NCBI GenBank assembly: GCA_023487205.1
Contig: JAMDBT010000046.1
Span: forward strand, 1-58,911
Length of the DNA stretch: 58,911 nucleotides
From: Thermoplasmatota archaeon
Lineage (GTDB): Archaea; Thermoplasmatota; Thermoplasmata; Thermoplasmatales; Thermoplasmataceae
Reading direction: 5' to 3'
Shown one piece after another: positions 18,020 to 27,900 of the stretch. The notes under the pieces were generated by a model, which saw only the letters and a program-made list of their open reading frames with translations, was not told where the DNA came from and made no database searches. The position numbers and the translations under genes are program-made. Each line of letters opens with the position of its first letter. The stretch's first letter is position 1.

Positions 18020-18715
18020 ATGCAGGGAAGTGGCAACGTCGGATCGTTTCTGAGTTCAATTTACTCTCTTATGTATTTCCTGCCGTCTTCATACCTATAC
18101 CTGACAACGGTAATGATTAGCGCAGTTGCCGTTTTCATGCTTTTCAAAGGCAAGAAAGCCTGGGACTTCACCTTCATGGCACTTGGCGCATACTACGGAT
18201 TCGTCTTCGCGCTATACGTCACTTCACTGGTTAACGCAAGTGACATTCCGATTTATCTGATCTTCATCATCGGCGGAGTCGTGGGCGCAGTAATAATGGT
18301 GAGGCTCGTACAGGTTGCCCTACCCGCGGGAATCGCTGTTGTCGCCTTTCTTGTTGCGCAGCAGGTTTATCCTTCAAGCCTGATCATTGACATTGCAGTT
18401 GGCGCGGTAGTTTTCGGGATTGCCAGCCTTTTGTACAATAACATCAAGATGCTTCTTGCAGGAATGGCCGGGGCTTTCTTGATGTGGTTAAATCTCTCCG
18501 TGATGGGTGTGAACACTGATATCTCTCAGGTTTTGGCAGGCCTTCTTTTTGCCCTTGGCCTTTATCTGCAGATAACAGAGAACAAGAGGAGGAAGGAAGA
18601 GATGCGCAGGATGACTGCGGCAAGATTCAGCCGCCTGTCCAGGGTCATGCTGGTGAAGAGGGAAGCACCTATGAGAACGTTTGGGGACGACGAGTCGTTC
18701 TCGGATTTCTACTGA
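18020..18715 (+). CDS. Polytopic membrane protein, TMEM198/DUF4203-like
   Basis: 231 residues with about seven closely packed membrane spans between residues 25 and 185, then a basic cytoplasmic tail (ENKRRKEEMRRM) of about 45 residues. The repeated small-residue spans with GGVVGAVIMVRLVQVALPAG resemble the TM7S3/TM198 (DUF4203) family. Function unknown; it stands alone behind its own promoter, in front of a pseudogene patch. Confidence 0.75.
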   Translation: MQGSGNVGSFLSSIYSLMYFLPSSYLYLTTVMISAVAVFMLFKGKKAWDFTFMALGAYYGFVFALYVTSLVNASDIPIYLIFIIGGVVGAVIMVRLVQVALPAGIAVVAFLVAQQVYPSSLIIDIAVGAVVFGIASLLYNNIKMLLAGMAGAFLMWLNLSVMGVNTDISQVLAGLLFALGLYLQITENKRRKEEMRRMTAARFSRLSRVMLVKREAPMRTFGDDESFSDFY

Positions 18716-18912
18716 TTGCCATCTGGCGGAGAGGCAATTCCAATTGGAAGCGCGTCCCAGATGCTCCGACCCCTGGATTTGGCTCATAACCCCGGGTGAC
18801 AAAGCAAGTCCAGCCAGCGACTGTCAACTCCTAATCCACGTCGAAAGGATATGATCCGGTGCGCGGAGAAAACAATAGTCGAAATATTGCAGCACTTTCT
18901 CAAAATCTGCAA

Positions 18913-19040
18913 ATGGCAAGAGACTTCTATCTGGTGAGACAAGGGGAAACTAACTGAAATCTGGAAGGGAGGGGGCAAGGCTTTCTGCATCCTGGCCTGA
19001 ATGAAACCGGATAAGGTCATTGTAGCCTGCCATCCCGGCC
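18913..19040 (+). pseudogene. Remnant of a histidine phosphatase (phosphoglycerate mutase-like) gene
   Basis: From ATG 18913 the frame reads MARDFYLVRQGETN, then TGA at 18955-18957, then NLEGRGQGFLHPGLNETG and a further stop. This is the active-site start of the histidine phosphatase superfamily (normally LVRHGETNWNxEGRxQG...LNETG). The catalytic His is changed to Gln (CAA) and the following Trp codon is TGA. Nothing recognisable of the family follows after about 19010. An AT-rich box near 18885-18893 may be the old promoter. Confidence 0.7.
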
Positions 19041-19847
19041 TTGAACGTGAGGGGTTTCAAGCTGATAGGTTCTTATCCGCAATCCCGCTGGCGGGCTGCT
19101 TATTGTGGTGTTTGGCGTCTGGCTTGGTCTCATTTACAACTCGATTACCTTTGCACTATCGGCCCCAGCCATAGGAATGATGATCATTCCGAAGACTGTG
19201 GCAGAATCGGTGAACAGGAATCCGGATGAGAAACGGAATTTGCCTCAGACTTGAAGGACGGATTTGGTTTCCTGAGAAGGCATCGAACGCTGATGGTCAT
19301 GACCTTTGCCTCCATGGCGTTGAATTTTTTCTCGTTCTATCTTCTCTACATAGTGGTTTACACCCTGAACATTCTCCATCAGGGATCGCTTATCTTTGGA
19401 ATCCTTGTGGGAAGCTCGTCGTTGGGATAAGTTCTCGGCGCTCTCGTTGCACCAAGGATGGGAACTGATAAACTGCCGGGAGTGTGGATGTCTGTGGCGT
19501 GGGGCCTTGGAGGGTTGCCAATTGTATTGATAGTCCTCCTTCCAGCTACGCAGATAGCGATTGCAAGCATGACCATTGACGGATTGCTGGCGGCGATTGT
19601 CAATACCACCTGGATAACTGCAATTCAAAGAACAGTACCTGAGAATTATCTGGGAAGATATTTCGCAATTGAACAAGCAGGAGGTTATTCAAAGGTACCC
19701 GCCGGAATCATGTTCGGGGGAACCCTGGTGACATTGTACGGGGTTGGAGATGCATTCCTTGTTTCCGGATTCGCCATGTTGTTCGTCGGCCTATTGCTTA
19801 TTGCGGTCAAGGGAATCCGGATCTGGGGAAGAGTAAATCCCGAATAA
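19041..19847 (+). pseudogene. Decayed MFS transporter gene
   Basis: Three consecutive reading-frame pieces add up to most of a major facilitator transporter. Piece one ends in SAIPLAG near 19092 and continues in another frame as GLLIVVFGVWLGLIYN... to a TGA at 19252-19254. Piece two, shifted, reads DLKDGFGFLRRHRTLMVM...ILVGSSSLG to a TAA at 19428-19430. Piece three (19431-19847) reads VLGALVAPRMGTDKLPG and then five or so membrane spans to RIWGRVNPE. At least two frameshifts and one nonsense codon make it non-functional. The last piece alone would be called as an open frame from 19458, but it lacks the N-terminal half. Confidence 0.8.
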
Positions 19848-19894
19848 TTGTGGTGTGCGAGCCTGGTCCACGGGCTCAGTTTTCAGTCTTACGG

Positions 19895-21628
19895 TCAAGT
19901 ATTTCTTTTCGTGTTAAGCAGGTCTGAAAGACTCTTCACGAATTCCATACAGTCCCCGACATATCCGTAATCTGAATACTTGAAAATTGGGGCATTAGGG
20001 TCCTTGTTCACCGAGAAAATCTTCTTTGCATACCTGAACCCAACCACATGATTGTCGTGACCTGAGATACCGAGAGCAAGGTAAAGTGAGGGCGAAATGG
20101 AAATTCCGGTCAGACCTATCTGAACCTGTCTGGGAACAAAGCCAAGATCCACGAGAGGCCTTGTGGCCCCAAGAGCAGCCCCTATATTGTCTGCCACCGA
20201 TCTTATTGGTTCAACGTTTGCCCTGTCGCCGATCCCCTTTCCTATTCCCACGATTATACTTGCATTCCTTAGGGGCCTGAAGCTTTCAGGCACTCCAATG
20301 AACCTGGTTATTTTCTCGGTGTGCGATCTGGAACATTTAAAATCTCCAATCCTAAAGGGGGTGTTCGTCCTGCAAACCTTGAACATTCCGGGCCTGACAG
20401 TTGCCATGGCCGGTTTCGTCTTCGATGTTATGTTTGCGACTACTCCTCCACCGAAGGCAGGCTTCATCTGAACCAGAATGCCGTTGACAAGCGCAAGGTC
20501 GACACAGTCAGCCGTGAGCCCGAGCTTTCCCATTGCTGCCACCATTGCGGAGACCTCCCTTCCTTCAACGGTGGAAGGGAAGACCACGAATTCGGGCTGT
20601 TTCTCCTCTATGTACCGGAAAATGTCCGCGGCCATGCACCTGGTGCTTCCGCAATCCAGCCTGTGGTACACGTGGCACTGAGCCCCTCTTATCAAATCAG
20701 GCGGGACGTTGCCGATCAACTCTATGTTGAATTCACCCCTCGAAAGATCAAAGATCTTTGACGATATTTCAATGGCCAACGACGGGTCGTCAATGCACAC
20801 ACCCAGCACGACCTTGTGGGAAGCGTCATATGAGGACATTTCCCTGTAAACTACCGGATCTTCGTTTTCCGATTCAGATGCCAGTGAAACTAAAGTTTCC
20901 AGCGCGCTTTCGAGTTTTTCGAAAAGATGGACATTTCTTCCGCTCTCCAGCCTGGCCGTGCCAGAAACCACCGTGGGAGAATCTTTCTGCCCAGAAATCG
21001 TAAGTCCCAGATCGGCGGAGGTCCAGTTCTCGATCCGGTCCGTCATGTCCGGAACCCCAGGTTTCAGAGGCCTTGCTCTGTTTATCTTCTCGCTCACGGA
21101 AACCAAAGCCTTCAAGGGAAGCTCGATTTCCTGGAGACCGTCTTCCCTCTCGTGCTCTATGAGGATTGTCTTCTGGTCGGCACTGAAATCGATTCTTGAA
21201 ACGGAAGACTTGAAATTGTATCCAGCGAAATAAGCAACTTCGGGCGGAACCTGTGAGGTTTCGCCGTCAAGTGAGTACTTGCCCGCAAGAACCAGGTCAG
21301 GAGCCAGTTTCTTCACGGCTTCCGCAAGAATTACGCTCGTAACAAGAGTGTCCGCTCCCGCGAAGGCCCTGTCGGAAATAAGGATTCCCCGGTCGGCACC
21401 CATCCTGAGGGAAAGGTTCAGTACCTCGGACGCAAATGGCGGTCCCATGGTTACGACTGATACAGTTCCTCCAAGCTTTTCCTTAATCTTAATTGCCTCG
21501 TCTACCGCTTTCCTGTCGAATGAATTCATCTGAAGCGGAACGTTATCCCTGATTATCCGTCCAGTTGAAGGATCGAACTGTATCTTGTTGATGTCCGGGA
21601 TCTGCTTCACCAGGACTGTGGTGTGCAT
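19895..21628 (-). CDS. Fused electron transfer flavoprotein, EtfB-EtfA single chain
   Basis: 577 residues joining a full EtfB (about 1-255: VLVKQIPD, VSVVTMGPP, the FAGADTLVTSVILAEAV loop) to a full EtfA (about 265-577, with a shortened N-terminal part, then VFPSTVEGREVSAMVA, the TVRPGMF segment, GIGKGIG and the FAD-binding LGATRPLVDLGFV...QIGLTG...LALGISG region). Etf proteins carry FAD and pass electrons between dehydrogenases and quinone or bifurcating partners. ATG 21628 overlaps the Rieske stop as TGATG, so the two are co-translated. Separate EtfA and EtfB genes lie just upstream, so this genome segment holds two distinct Etfs. Confidence 0.93.
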   Translation of the reverse strand: MHTTVLVKQIPDINKIQFDPSTGRIIRDNVPLQMNSFDRKAVDEAIKIKEKLGGTVSVVTMGPPFASEVLNLSLRMGADRGILISDRAFAGADTLVTSVILAEAVKKLAPDLVLAGKYSLDGETSQVPPEVAYFAGYNFKSSVSRIDFSADQKTILIEHEREDGLQEIELPLKALVSVSEKINRARPLKPGVPDMTDRIENWTSADLGLTISGQKDSPTVVSGTARLESGRNVHLFEKLESALETLVSLASESENEDPVVYREMSSYDASHKVVLGVCIDDPSLAIEISSKIFDLSRGEFNIELIGNVPPDLIRGAQCHVYHRLDCGSTRCMAADIFRYIEEKQPEFVVFPSTVEGREVSAMVAAMGKLGLTADCVDLALVNGILVQMKPAFGGGVVANITSKTKPAMATVRPGMFKVCRTNTPFRIGDFKCSRSHTEKITRFIGVPESFRPLRNASIIVGIGKGIGDRANVEPIRSVADNIGAALGATRPLVDLGFVPRQVQIGLTGISISPSLYLALGISGHDNHVVGFRYAKKIFSVNKDPNAPIFKYSDYGYVGDCMEFVKSLSDLLNTKRNT

Positions 21629-21945
21629 CAGACTTCGACCAGTACTGCGCCGCCTTCCACCTTTACGGGGTAGGACCTGAGTGGGGATATGTCACCTGCA
21701 CCCTCTGGTGGATTGAGCACGCTTCCATCCTTGGGATCGAACGTGGCAAAGTGGTTTGGACATATCAGGGTACCGCTGTCAATGAACGCTTCGGAGAGGT
21801 CATACTGCTCGTGTGTACACAGATGAGAAGTGGCGTAATACTTCCCGGAAACGTTCATCAGGATGAATTCTGTCTCGCCAGCCTTGCCCTTGAAAATATC
21901 TCCGTCCTTGAGCTTTCCCTCGTCTACTACCCTGTACCAGGCCAT
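21628..21945 (-). CDS. Rieske-type [2Fe-2S] ferredoxin
   Basis: A 105-residue soluble Rieske protein. The cluster ligands are Cys43 and His45 in HLCTHEQ and Cys62 and His65 in ICPNHFATFD, with 16 residues between, as in bacterial dioxygenase-type Rieske ferredoxins. No membrane anchor. The CATTTAAATG box 25 bases upstream of ATG 21945 suggests a leaderless start; a GGAGGT is also present but sits rather far. Translationally coupled to the EtfBA fusion, which is an unusual pair and suggests that it donates to or accepts from that flavoprotein (inference). Confidence 0.93.
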   Translation of the reverse strand: MAWYRVVDEGKLKDGDIFKGKAGETEFILMNVSGKYYATSHLCTHEQYDLSEAFIDSGTLICPNHFATFDPKDGSVLNPPEGAGDISPLRSYPVKVEGGAVLVEV

Positions 21946-21965
21946 AGTCTAAAGTTGACCTCCTC

Positions 21966-21975
21966 ATTTAAATGC
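21966..21975 (-). promoter_or_regulatory. TATA box of the Rieske-EtfBA operon
   Basis: CATTTAAATG, itself a palindrome, lies 25 bases from the Rieske start. It separates this two-gene operon from the eight-gene operon that ends at 22081. Confidence 0.45.
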
Positions 21976-22080
21976 ATCGGAATCAAAATGCGGCAAAGGC
22001 GACCGTACCGGCTAAGAGAACGCTAAAACCAGACTCCCGGACCCGTACTGGATATTAGTATGGTATTACTGACGGTATCG

Positions 22081-22866
22081 TCACTGCTGAGCTTTCAGGA
22101 TCTCGGCAATTCTCGCTGCCTTTTCCTCGTCGGTCCCTTCCACAAACTCCCTCTTCCTTTCCGGTGTGGGAAACTCAGTCAGTCGCAAGACGCTTGTATA
22201 GGAGCCCTTCAACCCTATCTCCTCAGGATTCAGGCCAAGGTCAGAAGCATTCCATACGGTCAGCTTGAACTCGGTTTCTGCCCATCTCTTGCGCCTGAAG
22301 TCGGGAAACCTGGGCTGGTTCACTCCCAGTTCAACGCTGACCAGCGCAGGCAGGGAACCCTCGGCAACTTCGTGACCGCCCCTGACGGACCTTGTTGCCG
22401 TGATCTTTCCCTCTCCCAAGTCTGCCTTTGACACGTATAATATCTGGGGAAGATCCAGTAATTCAGCCACCTGCGACGGGACCTGCCCGGTGCCCCCGTC
22501 CGAGGATTCCTCGCCCAGCACCACAAGGTCATAGTCTCCAATCTTCCTGATTCCCGCTGCCAGGACCATGGAGGTTGCAAAGCTGTCTCCGCCAGCAAAC
22601 TCCCTCGCAGACAGGAGAACTGCGTCATCCGCTCCCATTGCAATTCCCAGCTTGAGAAGCGGTTCGAAGAGCATAGGTCCCATTGAGAGGAGAGTCACTT
22701 TCCCCCCATAGCGTTCCCGAACCTTCACTGCAAACTCTATTGCGTTCTTGTCAGCCTCGTTAAGCTGGTTCTCGGCCCCTTCCCTCTTCAGGGTCATGGT
22801 CTCCTGGTCAAATGTCAGGTCTTCCGACTTCGGAACGACCTTTGTACAGACTATGATTCCTCTCAT
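22081..22866 (-). CDS. etfB: Electron transfer flavoprotein subunit beta
   Basis: 261 residues, normal for EtfB. Seen: VCTKVVPKSEDL at the N-terminus, GGKVTLLSMGPM, the FAGGDSFATSMVLAAGI loop and the DGGTGQVPSQVAELL nucleotide-binding segment followed by a typical C-terminal arm that wraps EtfA. Whether the nucleotide is AMP or a second FAD (bifurcating type) cannot be decided by eye. ATG 22866 overlaps the EtfA stop as ATGA. Last gene of the kor-hdr-etf operon. Confidence 0.95.
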   Translation of the reverse strand: MRGIIVCTKVVPKSEDLTFDQETMTLKREGAENQLNEADKNAIEFAVKVRERYGGKVTLLSMGPMLFEPLLKLGIAMGADDAVLLSAREFAGGDSFATSMVLAAGIRKIGDYDLVVLGEESSDGGTGQVPSQVAELLDLPQILYVSKADLGEGKITATRSVRGGHEVAEGSLPALVSVELGVNQPRFPDFRRKRWAETEFKLTVWNASDLGLNPEEIGLKGSYTSVLRLTEFPTPERKREFVEGTDEEKAARIAEILKAQQ

Positions 22867-23831
22867 TTGCTGCCCCCCTGGTTGAGAAGCTGGAGGATCT
22901 TGGATGCATCAGCCACGACACAATAATCGGAGTAATCGAAGATCTTGGCATTCTTGTCGGTGTTCACGGATATTACGGTCTTGCACCCCGCAATTCCAGT
23001 GACAAAATGCTCTGCGCCGCTCACTCCAATGACCACGGCAACCTTTGCCTTCAGCGAGTATCCAGTGGATCCGATCTGGGAATCCCTGGGTGCCAAGCCC
23101 TTGTCCGCAATTGGTCGTGACACTCCGACTTCGGCACCAGCTTTCCGGGCAAATTCCTTCACCATTGGAAATGAGTTCTCCACGCCAATGCCGCCTATAA
23201 CTACCGTTCCAGCCTTGCCTATGTCCGAGGTCTTCCGAACGTCACGGGAAACTGTCCTGACCCGGTCAAGAGAATCCGGGATATCAGAATCCACGATCTC
23301 AATTTTTCCATTCGTCCCGGGAAACTCCTGCTTGGAGAACACTCCCGGCCGGACGGTTGACATCTGGGGCTTGTTCTTTATGCACGCGACCTGCGCCACA
23401 ACCTTGCTTCCATACCCCGGTACCCCGGAAACAAGCGATCCCTGGGTATCGATGTCCAGTGAAACTGCATTCGCAGTGAGACCTGTGCGCAGCCTTGCCG
23501 CAATCCTTGCAGCAAGTTCCCTGCCCTGGTAGGTGGCTCCAACCAGCATAATATCGGGTTTCCGCGAACCAATCTGGTCACTTATGGCCCTGGTGTAAAG
23601 ATCGGTTGAATAGGAGGCCAGATTCCTGCCGCGGATCATTATGACGTTTTCCGCTCCGTGCTCCACGGCCTGGTCCGGAAGCTTGGCGGGATCGTGTCCT
23701 GCAATTATGGCAACGGTAGTGTAATGGACCTTTTCTCCCATCTCTCTCGCCCGGGCGAGAATTTCCAGTGAGACCTCCTCAATTTCTTCCCCGTCATGTT
23801 CCAGGTAAACCCATATTTCCCTCTCTTTCAG
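22863..23831 (-). CDS. etfA: Electron transfer flavoprotein subunit alpha, CTG start
   Basis: FAD-bearing Etf subunit, 322 residues from 23831. The C-terminal FAD domain shows VIGGIGVEN, EVGVSRPIADKGLAPRDSQIG and KVAVVIGVSGAEHFVTGI. The first ATG is at 23741, but the 30 codons before it are plainly EtfA sequence (REIWVYLEHDGEEIEEVSLE). No ATG, GTG or TTG exists between the upstream in-frame stop (23862-23864) and 23741. CTG at 23831 overlaps the preceding stop as CTGA, exactly like the ATGA and TTGA junctions around it, and GAGAGGTG sits seven bases upstream. CTG is therefore the likely start. Confidence 0.92.
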   Translation of the reverse strand: MKEREIWVYLEHDGEEIEEVSLEILARAREMGEKVHYTTVAIIAGHDPAKLPDQAVEHGAENVIMIRGRNLASYSTDLYTRAISDQIGSRKPDIMLVGATYQGRELAARIAARLRTGLTANAVSLDIDTQGSLVSGVPGYGSKVVAQVACIKNKPQMSTVRPGVFSKQEFPGTNGKIEIVDSDIPDSLDRVRTVSRDVRKTSDIGKAGTVVIGGIGVENSFPMVKEFARKAGAEVGVSRPIADKGLAPRDSQIGSTGYSLKAKVAVVIGVSGAEHFVTGIAGCKTVISVNTDKNAKIFDYSDYCVVADASKILQLLNQGGSK

Positions 23832-24958
23832 GCTAACGCACCTCTCAGCACTTCGGCAAGATCATGAACCCCGATGCCCATTTTCCGAGTATCTGAACTG
23901 TCCCGGAGATTCATCACGCAGTACGGGCATGCCGTGACCACATTTTTCGCTCCGGCTGCGGCAGATTCATCCATTCTCCTGTCCGCAAGTCTTGCACCTT
24001 CAAAATCCAAAAACATCCTGTTTCCTCCTCCGCCACAGCAGAGGCTCTCCCTGCCTGTGTGTTCCATTTCAATCAACGGAGATCGAGTCACCACGGAAAG
24101 CATCTCCCTTGGTCCTGAGACGAAGTCGTCATACCTGCTCAGCACACATGGGTCGTGGTACGCCGTTTCGGAGATTGAATCCGAACGAAGCTTCAGCTTG
24201 CCGTCCCTGAAAAGATCGTAGAAGAACTCTGAATAGTGCATTACCCGCGCCTTGAGCCCGTGCTTTGAATAGTAATTACGGAACGTGTTGGAGCAATGCG
24301 GGGACGCAGTAACAACGATTTCTGCTCCCGTTTTCTGGAACGCCGCAATATTCTGGGAAGCAATCTCTTCCATGTATCCCAGCTCTCCCGCATTCAAAAC
24401 GGGCTCACCGCAGCAACGTTCATCGTTTCCAAGGATTCCGAAGTCAACACCAAGCCTCGACATGATTTCCGTAATGCTCCTCAGGGACTCATGAGCTTCC
24501 CTGCTGTAGGCGCTCTCGCATCCCACGAAGAAAAGGACCTTGACACCCGCGCGGGCATCCTTTATCCCGAGGCCGTCTGCCCACAGGGATCGTTCGCCCT
24601 TCTTGCCGCCCCATGGGTTGCCGTTCTCGTAAATGTCCCAGACAACCTTCTCTATCTTCTCCGGAGCCTTTTTCTCCTCGAACGCAAGAGATCTCAGACC
24701 GAGGACCACGTCGACTATCCCGACTTCGCGTGGACATGTTGTCTCGCAGAGTTTGCAGGTAGCGCAGTTCCACAACTCTCCGTTGAAGTCCAGGCCCAGT
24801 TGCGCGGATCTCACAATCTTTCTCATGTTGAGGCCGGAATCTGAAATGGCATTGATGGGACAATGTGCGGAACATGAACCACACTGGAAACATACGCTGG
24901 CTTCTCCGCCCGTCATGGAATTCACCCTGTCCCACCTCTCGTCGTTTAACAGCAGCAT
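23828..24958 (-). CDS. HdrC-HdrB-like fused iron-sulfur/CCG-domain protein
   Basis: 376 residues. The N-terminal part is HdrC-like with two [4Fe-4S] motifs: Cys23, 26, 29 and 33, and Cys65, 68, 71 and 75. The rest is HdrB-like with two CCG domains, with CC pairs at 182-183 (ERCCGEP) and 307-308 (LCCGGGGN) and additional Cys at 222, 271, 344 and 347. Methanogen HdrB binds non-cubane clusters through such CCG motifs and reduces a heterodisulfide; this fusion is of the HdrD/GlpC type but without membrane spans. It lies one base after the HdrA-like gene and overlaps etfA. The physiological substrate is unknown: a disulfide, or simply electron relay to Etf. Confidence 0.9.
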   Translation of the reverse strand: MLLLNDERWDRVNSMTGGEASVCFQCGSCSAHCPINAISDSGLNMRKIVRSAQLGLDFNGELWNCATCKLCETTCPREVGIVDVVLGLRSLAFEEKKAPEKIEKVVWDIYENGNPWGGKKGERSLWADGLGIKDARAGVKVLFFVGCESAYSREAHESLRSITEIMSRLGVDFGILGNDERCCGEPVLNAGELGYMEEIASQNIAAFQKTGAEIVVTASPHCSNTFRNYYSKHGLKARVMHYSEFFYDLFRDGKLKLRSDSISETAYHDPCVLSRYDDFVSGPREMLSVVTRSPLIEMEHTGRESLCCGGGGNRMFLDFEGARLADRRMDESAAAGAKNVVTACPYCVMNLRDSSDTRKMGIGVHDLAEVLRGALA

Positions 24959-24959
24959 T

Positions 24960-27900
24960 TCAAGCCCTCCTCAGGAAAGCTTCCCTGCCCTTTGCTATCT
25001 CTTCTTCCGGCAGAGTCCTGATGAATTTATCCATCTCCCTCATTTTCTGTGCGAACCTGTTGCCTTCCGCAGCGCTTACCCAGTGGAGCTGCAGCCTGTC
25101 AGGATTAACGCCCCTTCCCTCTAGCATCTTTCTCCACCTCTCGATTCTCTTCTCCGTATCCTCGTTGGCACTGATGTAGTGGCAGTCGTTGATGTGGCAG
25201 CCGGTGATAAGGACAGCTCCCGCTCCGCGTTCCAGGGCTCTCCACACGAGCTTCTGCGAGACCCTGCTGGAGCACATTGTTCTGATCACTCTGGAGCTCG
25301 GCGGATACTGGATTTTCGATATTCCGGCCTGATCCGCTCCTGCATATGAGCACCAGTTGCATGCGAAGGTGACGACCTTTTCCTGCGGATCCTCCTCGGT
25401 CGCTGCATCTATCTGCGCAATCAGTTGATCGTCAGTGAATCCAGGCATGCTCATGGCACCCACGAAACAGGATGATACACAGTTCCCGCAGCCCATGCAT
25501 ACAGCAGCGTTGAGTTCGATCCATTTTCCCCGTTCTCCCTTGATTGCACCGTAGGGGCAGGCGGGTTCACATTGCATGCACTTTGTGCACTTCTTGGCAT
25601 CAATGGTCGCAATTATCGGTTCTTTCTTCATCCTGTCCTTGAGCAGAATTCCAGATGCCTTGGAAGCAGCTGCGAGCCCCTGAACTGAACTCTCCCTGAA
25701 ATCCTTTGGTCCCTGCACAGTCCCGGCTAGAAAGACTCCGGGTACCGCCGCCTCCACAGGTCCAAGCTTGGGATGCAGTTCCAGGAGGAAGCCCTCTTCA
25801 TCTCTGGAGAGCTTCAATTGCGAAAATACCGGATCATCAACCGGGACCATTCCGACGTTAAGGACCACAAGATCGGATTTGAGCCCGATGGTTTCTCCCG
25901 AAAGGTCATCCCTTACCGTGAGGACTCCCTCCTGCAATTCAACAGACTCTCCGTTCTCGTTACTATCGTACTTGAAGAACTGGACCCCGGACTTCGATGC
26001 CTTATAGTAGAGGTCCTCAGCGTACCTGGAATATGCGCGGATGTCCCTGTACAGTACCCTGACTCTTTTCCCCTTTTCCCTCAGCCTGAGCGCCTGGCCA
26101 AGCATGGTTGAGCAGCAGAACCGGGAGCATCCCCTGCCTTTTTCCCTGGACCCAACGCAGGAAATAATTGAAACTGAACCGGCATCCAGGCTGTCCATCC
26201 TCTTCTCCAGTTCGAGGGAAGTGATTACTCTTGGATCGTTTCCGTACCCGAATTCCTTCGGCGAATACGGATTGGCCCCTGTCGCTAGCACAACTGCTCC
26301 CAGGTCCATTGTGCTGCCGTCCGAGAGCGATGCCTGATAATTTCCCACAAAACCAGAAATGACCATGACCCGTGTTGACAGATGTGCTACCGCTCCCGAG
26401 GAATTGAACTCAGATACCTTCCTATTGAGAACTTCCCTTGATCTGATGCCAGCGGGAGCAAGCTCTTCCAGGGAATTCAGCATCCCTCCGAGGGATGGGG
26501 AAGATTCCACCAGGTGGGTTTCGATTCCCATCCTTGCCAGCGCGGTTGCCGCAGATAATCCGGCAACTCCTCCTCCCAGGACCAGGGCTCTCCTTGTTAC
26601 GGGGAATTCCTTTTCCGTTAGAGGGGCCAGTGCCCTTGCCTTTGCGACGGCCATTCCCACCATGTCCACCGCCTTACGGGTCGCTGCCTCCTTCTCTCCC
26701 CTGTGCACCCACGAATCCATGTTCCTGACGTTTGCCATTTCGAACAGGAATGGGTTTAGCCCCGCCCTTGCACACGCCCTCTGGAAAGTGCTGCCATGCG
26801 TCTTGGGGGAGCATGCACTCACCACAACGCGATTGAGTTTCTTCTCCCCAATCCTGCGGACAATTTGATCCTGAGTGCTTCCGGAACAGGAAAACTTGTT
26901 TTCCTCAACGTATGCTACACCAGGGATTCCCGTTGCCCGGTTCATGACCTCCTTTACGTTGACCACGCCTGCTATGTTGGATCCGCAGTCGCAGAGGAAC
27001 ACCCCAACCCTGGGATCGCCTGAAGTGTCAAGGGGCTCTGGAACCTCTTCCTTGATCCACTCCCTTTCTGCCACGAATTCCATTGCAGAGGCAGCAGCCG
27101 CAGAGGCTTCGGTCACGCTATCCGGAATGTCCTTTGGCCCGGAGGCGCAGCCCGCAACCAGGATGCCCCGCCTGGTTGTCTCCACAGGATTTGCTTCGTC
27201 TGTTCTGAAAAATCCGTCCTCTCCCAGTTCAATTCCCAGTATTCGCGACAGTTCGGGGGTGCCCCTTCCCGGGATGGTCGCAGTGGCGAGCACGACCATG
27301 TCGTAATCCTCCTGAATCAGTTTGCCGTCGCTGGTGGAGTCATACCTTACAGTGATCAGGTCTTTATTCCTGCGAATATCCGCCGGCCTTCCCCTGACAA
27401 ACCTTACCCCCTGGTCCAGGGTTCTCTGGTAGAAGGCGTCGAATCCTTTTCCATACGCCCTGACATCGATGTAAAGGGCAGTAGCTTTCTTGACACCGTG
27501 TTCCGATGCCTGCATTGCCTCCTTCACCGAATACATGCAACAGATCCTTGAGCAGTATTCCACAATCCTCCTGTCCCTGGATCCTGAGCAGAGGACGAAG
27601 AGCACGCTCTCCGGCATCTTCATGTTGCTCGGTTTCAGGATGTCCCCTTCAGTGGGACCCGCAGAGCTCAGAAGCCGCTCGAACTCGTAGGAAGTCAGTA
27701 CGTCGGGATCGGTCCCGTATCCGAAGTCTTTCAGCAGTTCCGGGTTCAGGAGATCGAATCCGGTGGCAACGATGATCGCACTTGCATGGATCAGGTGATC
27801 TTCGGTGATCATGCTATAGTCTATGGCCTTGGGCTGGCAGACGTCATAGCACCTCTGGCACGGATAATAGTTTGGAGGTTCGTTAAGACAGGTCTCAATA

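Noticed and set aside
18716-18830. tRNA-like GGCTCATAACCCC (resembling a tRNA-Met anticodon arm)
   Set aside because: No D arm, T arm or acceptor stem could be paired around it; probably chance.
19458-19847. Intact small membrane protein gene
   Set aside because: It is the C-terminal third of an MFS transporter whose earlier parts lie in other frames just upstream, so it is listed as part of a pseudogene.
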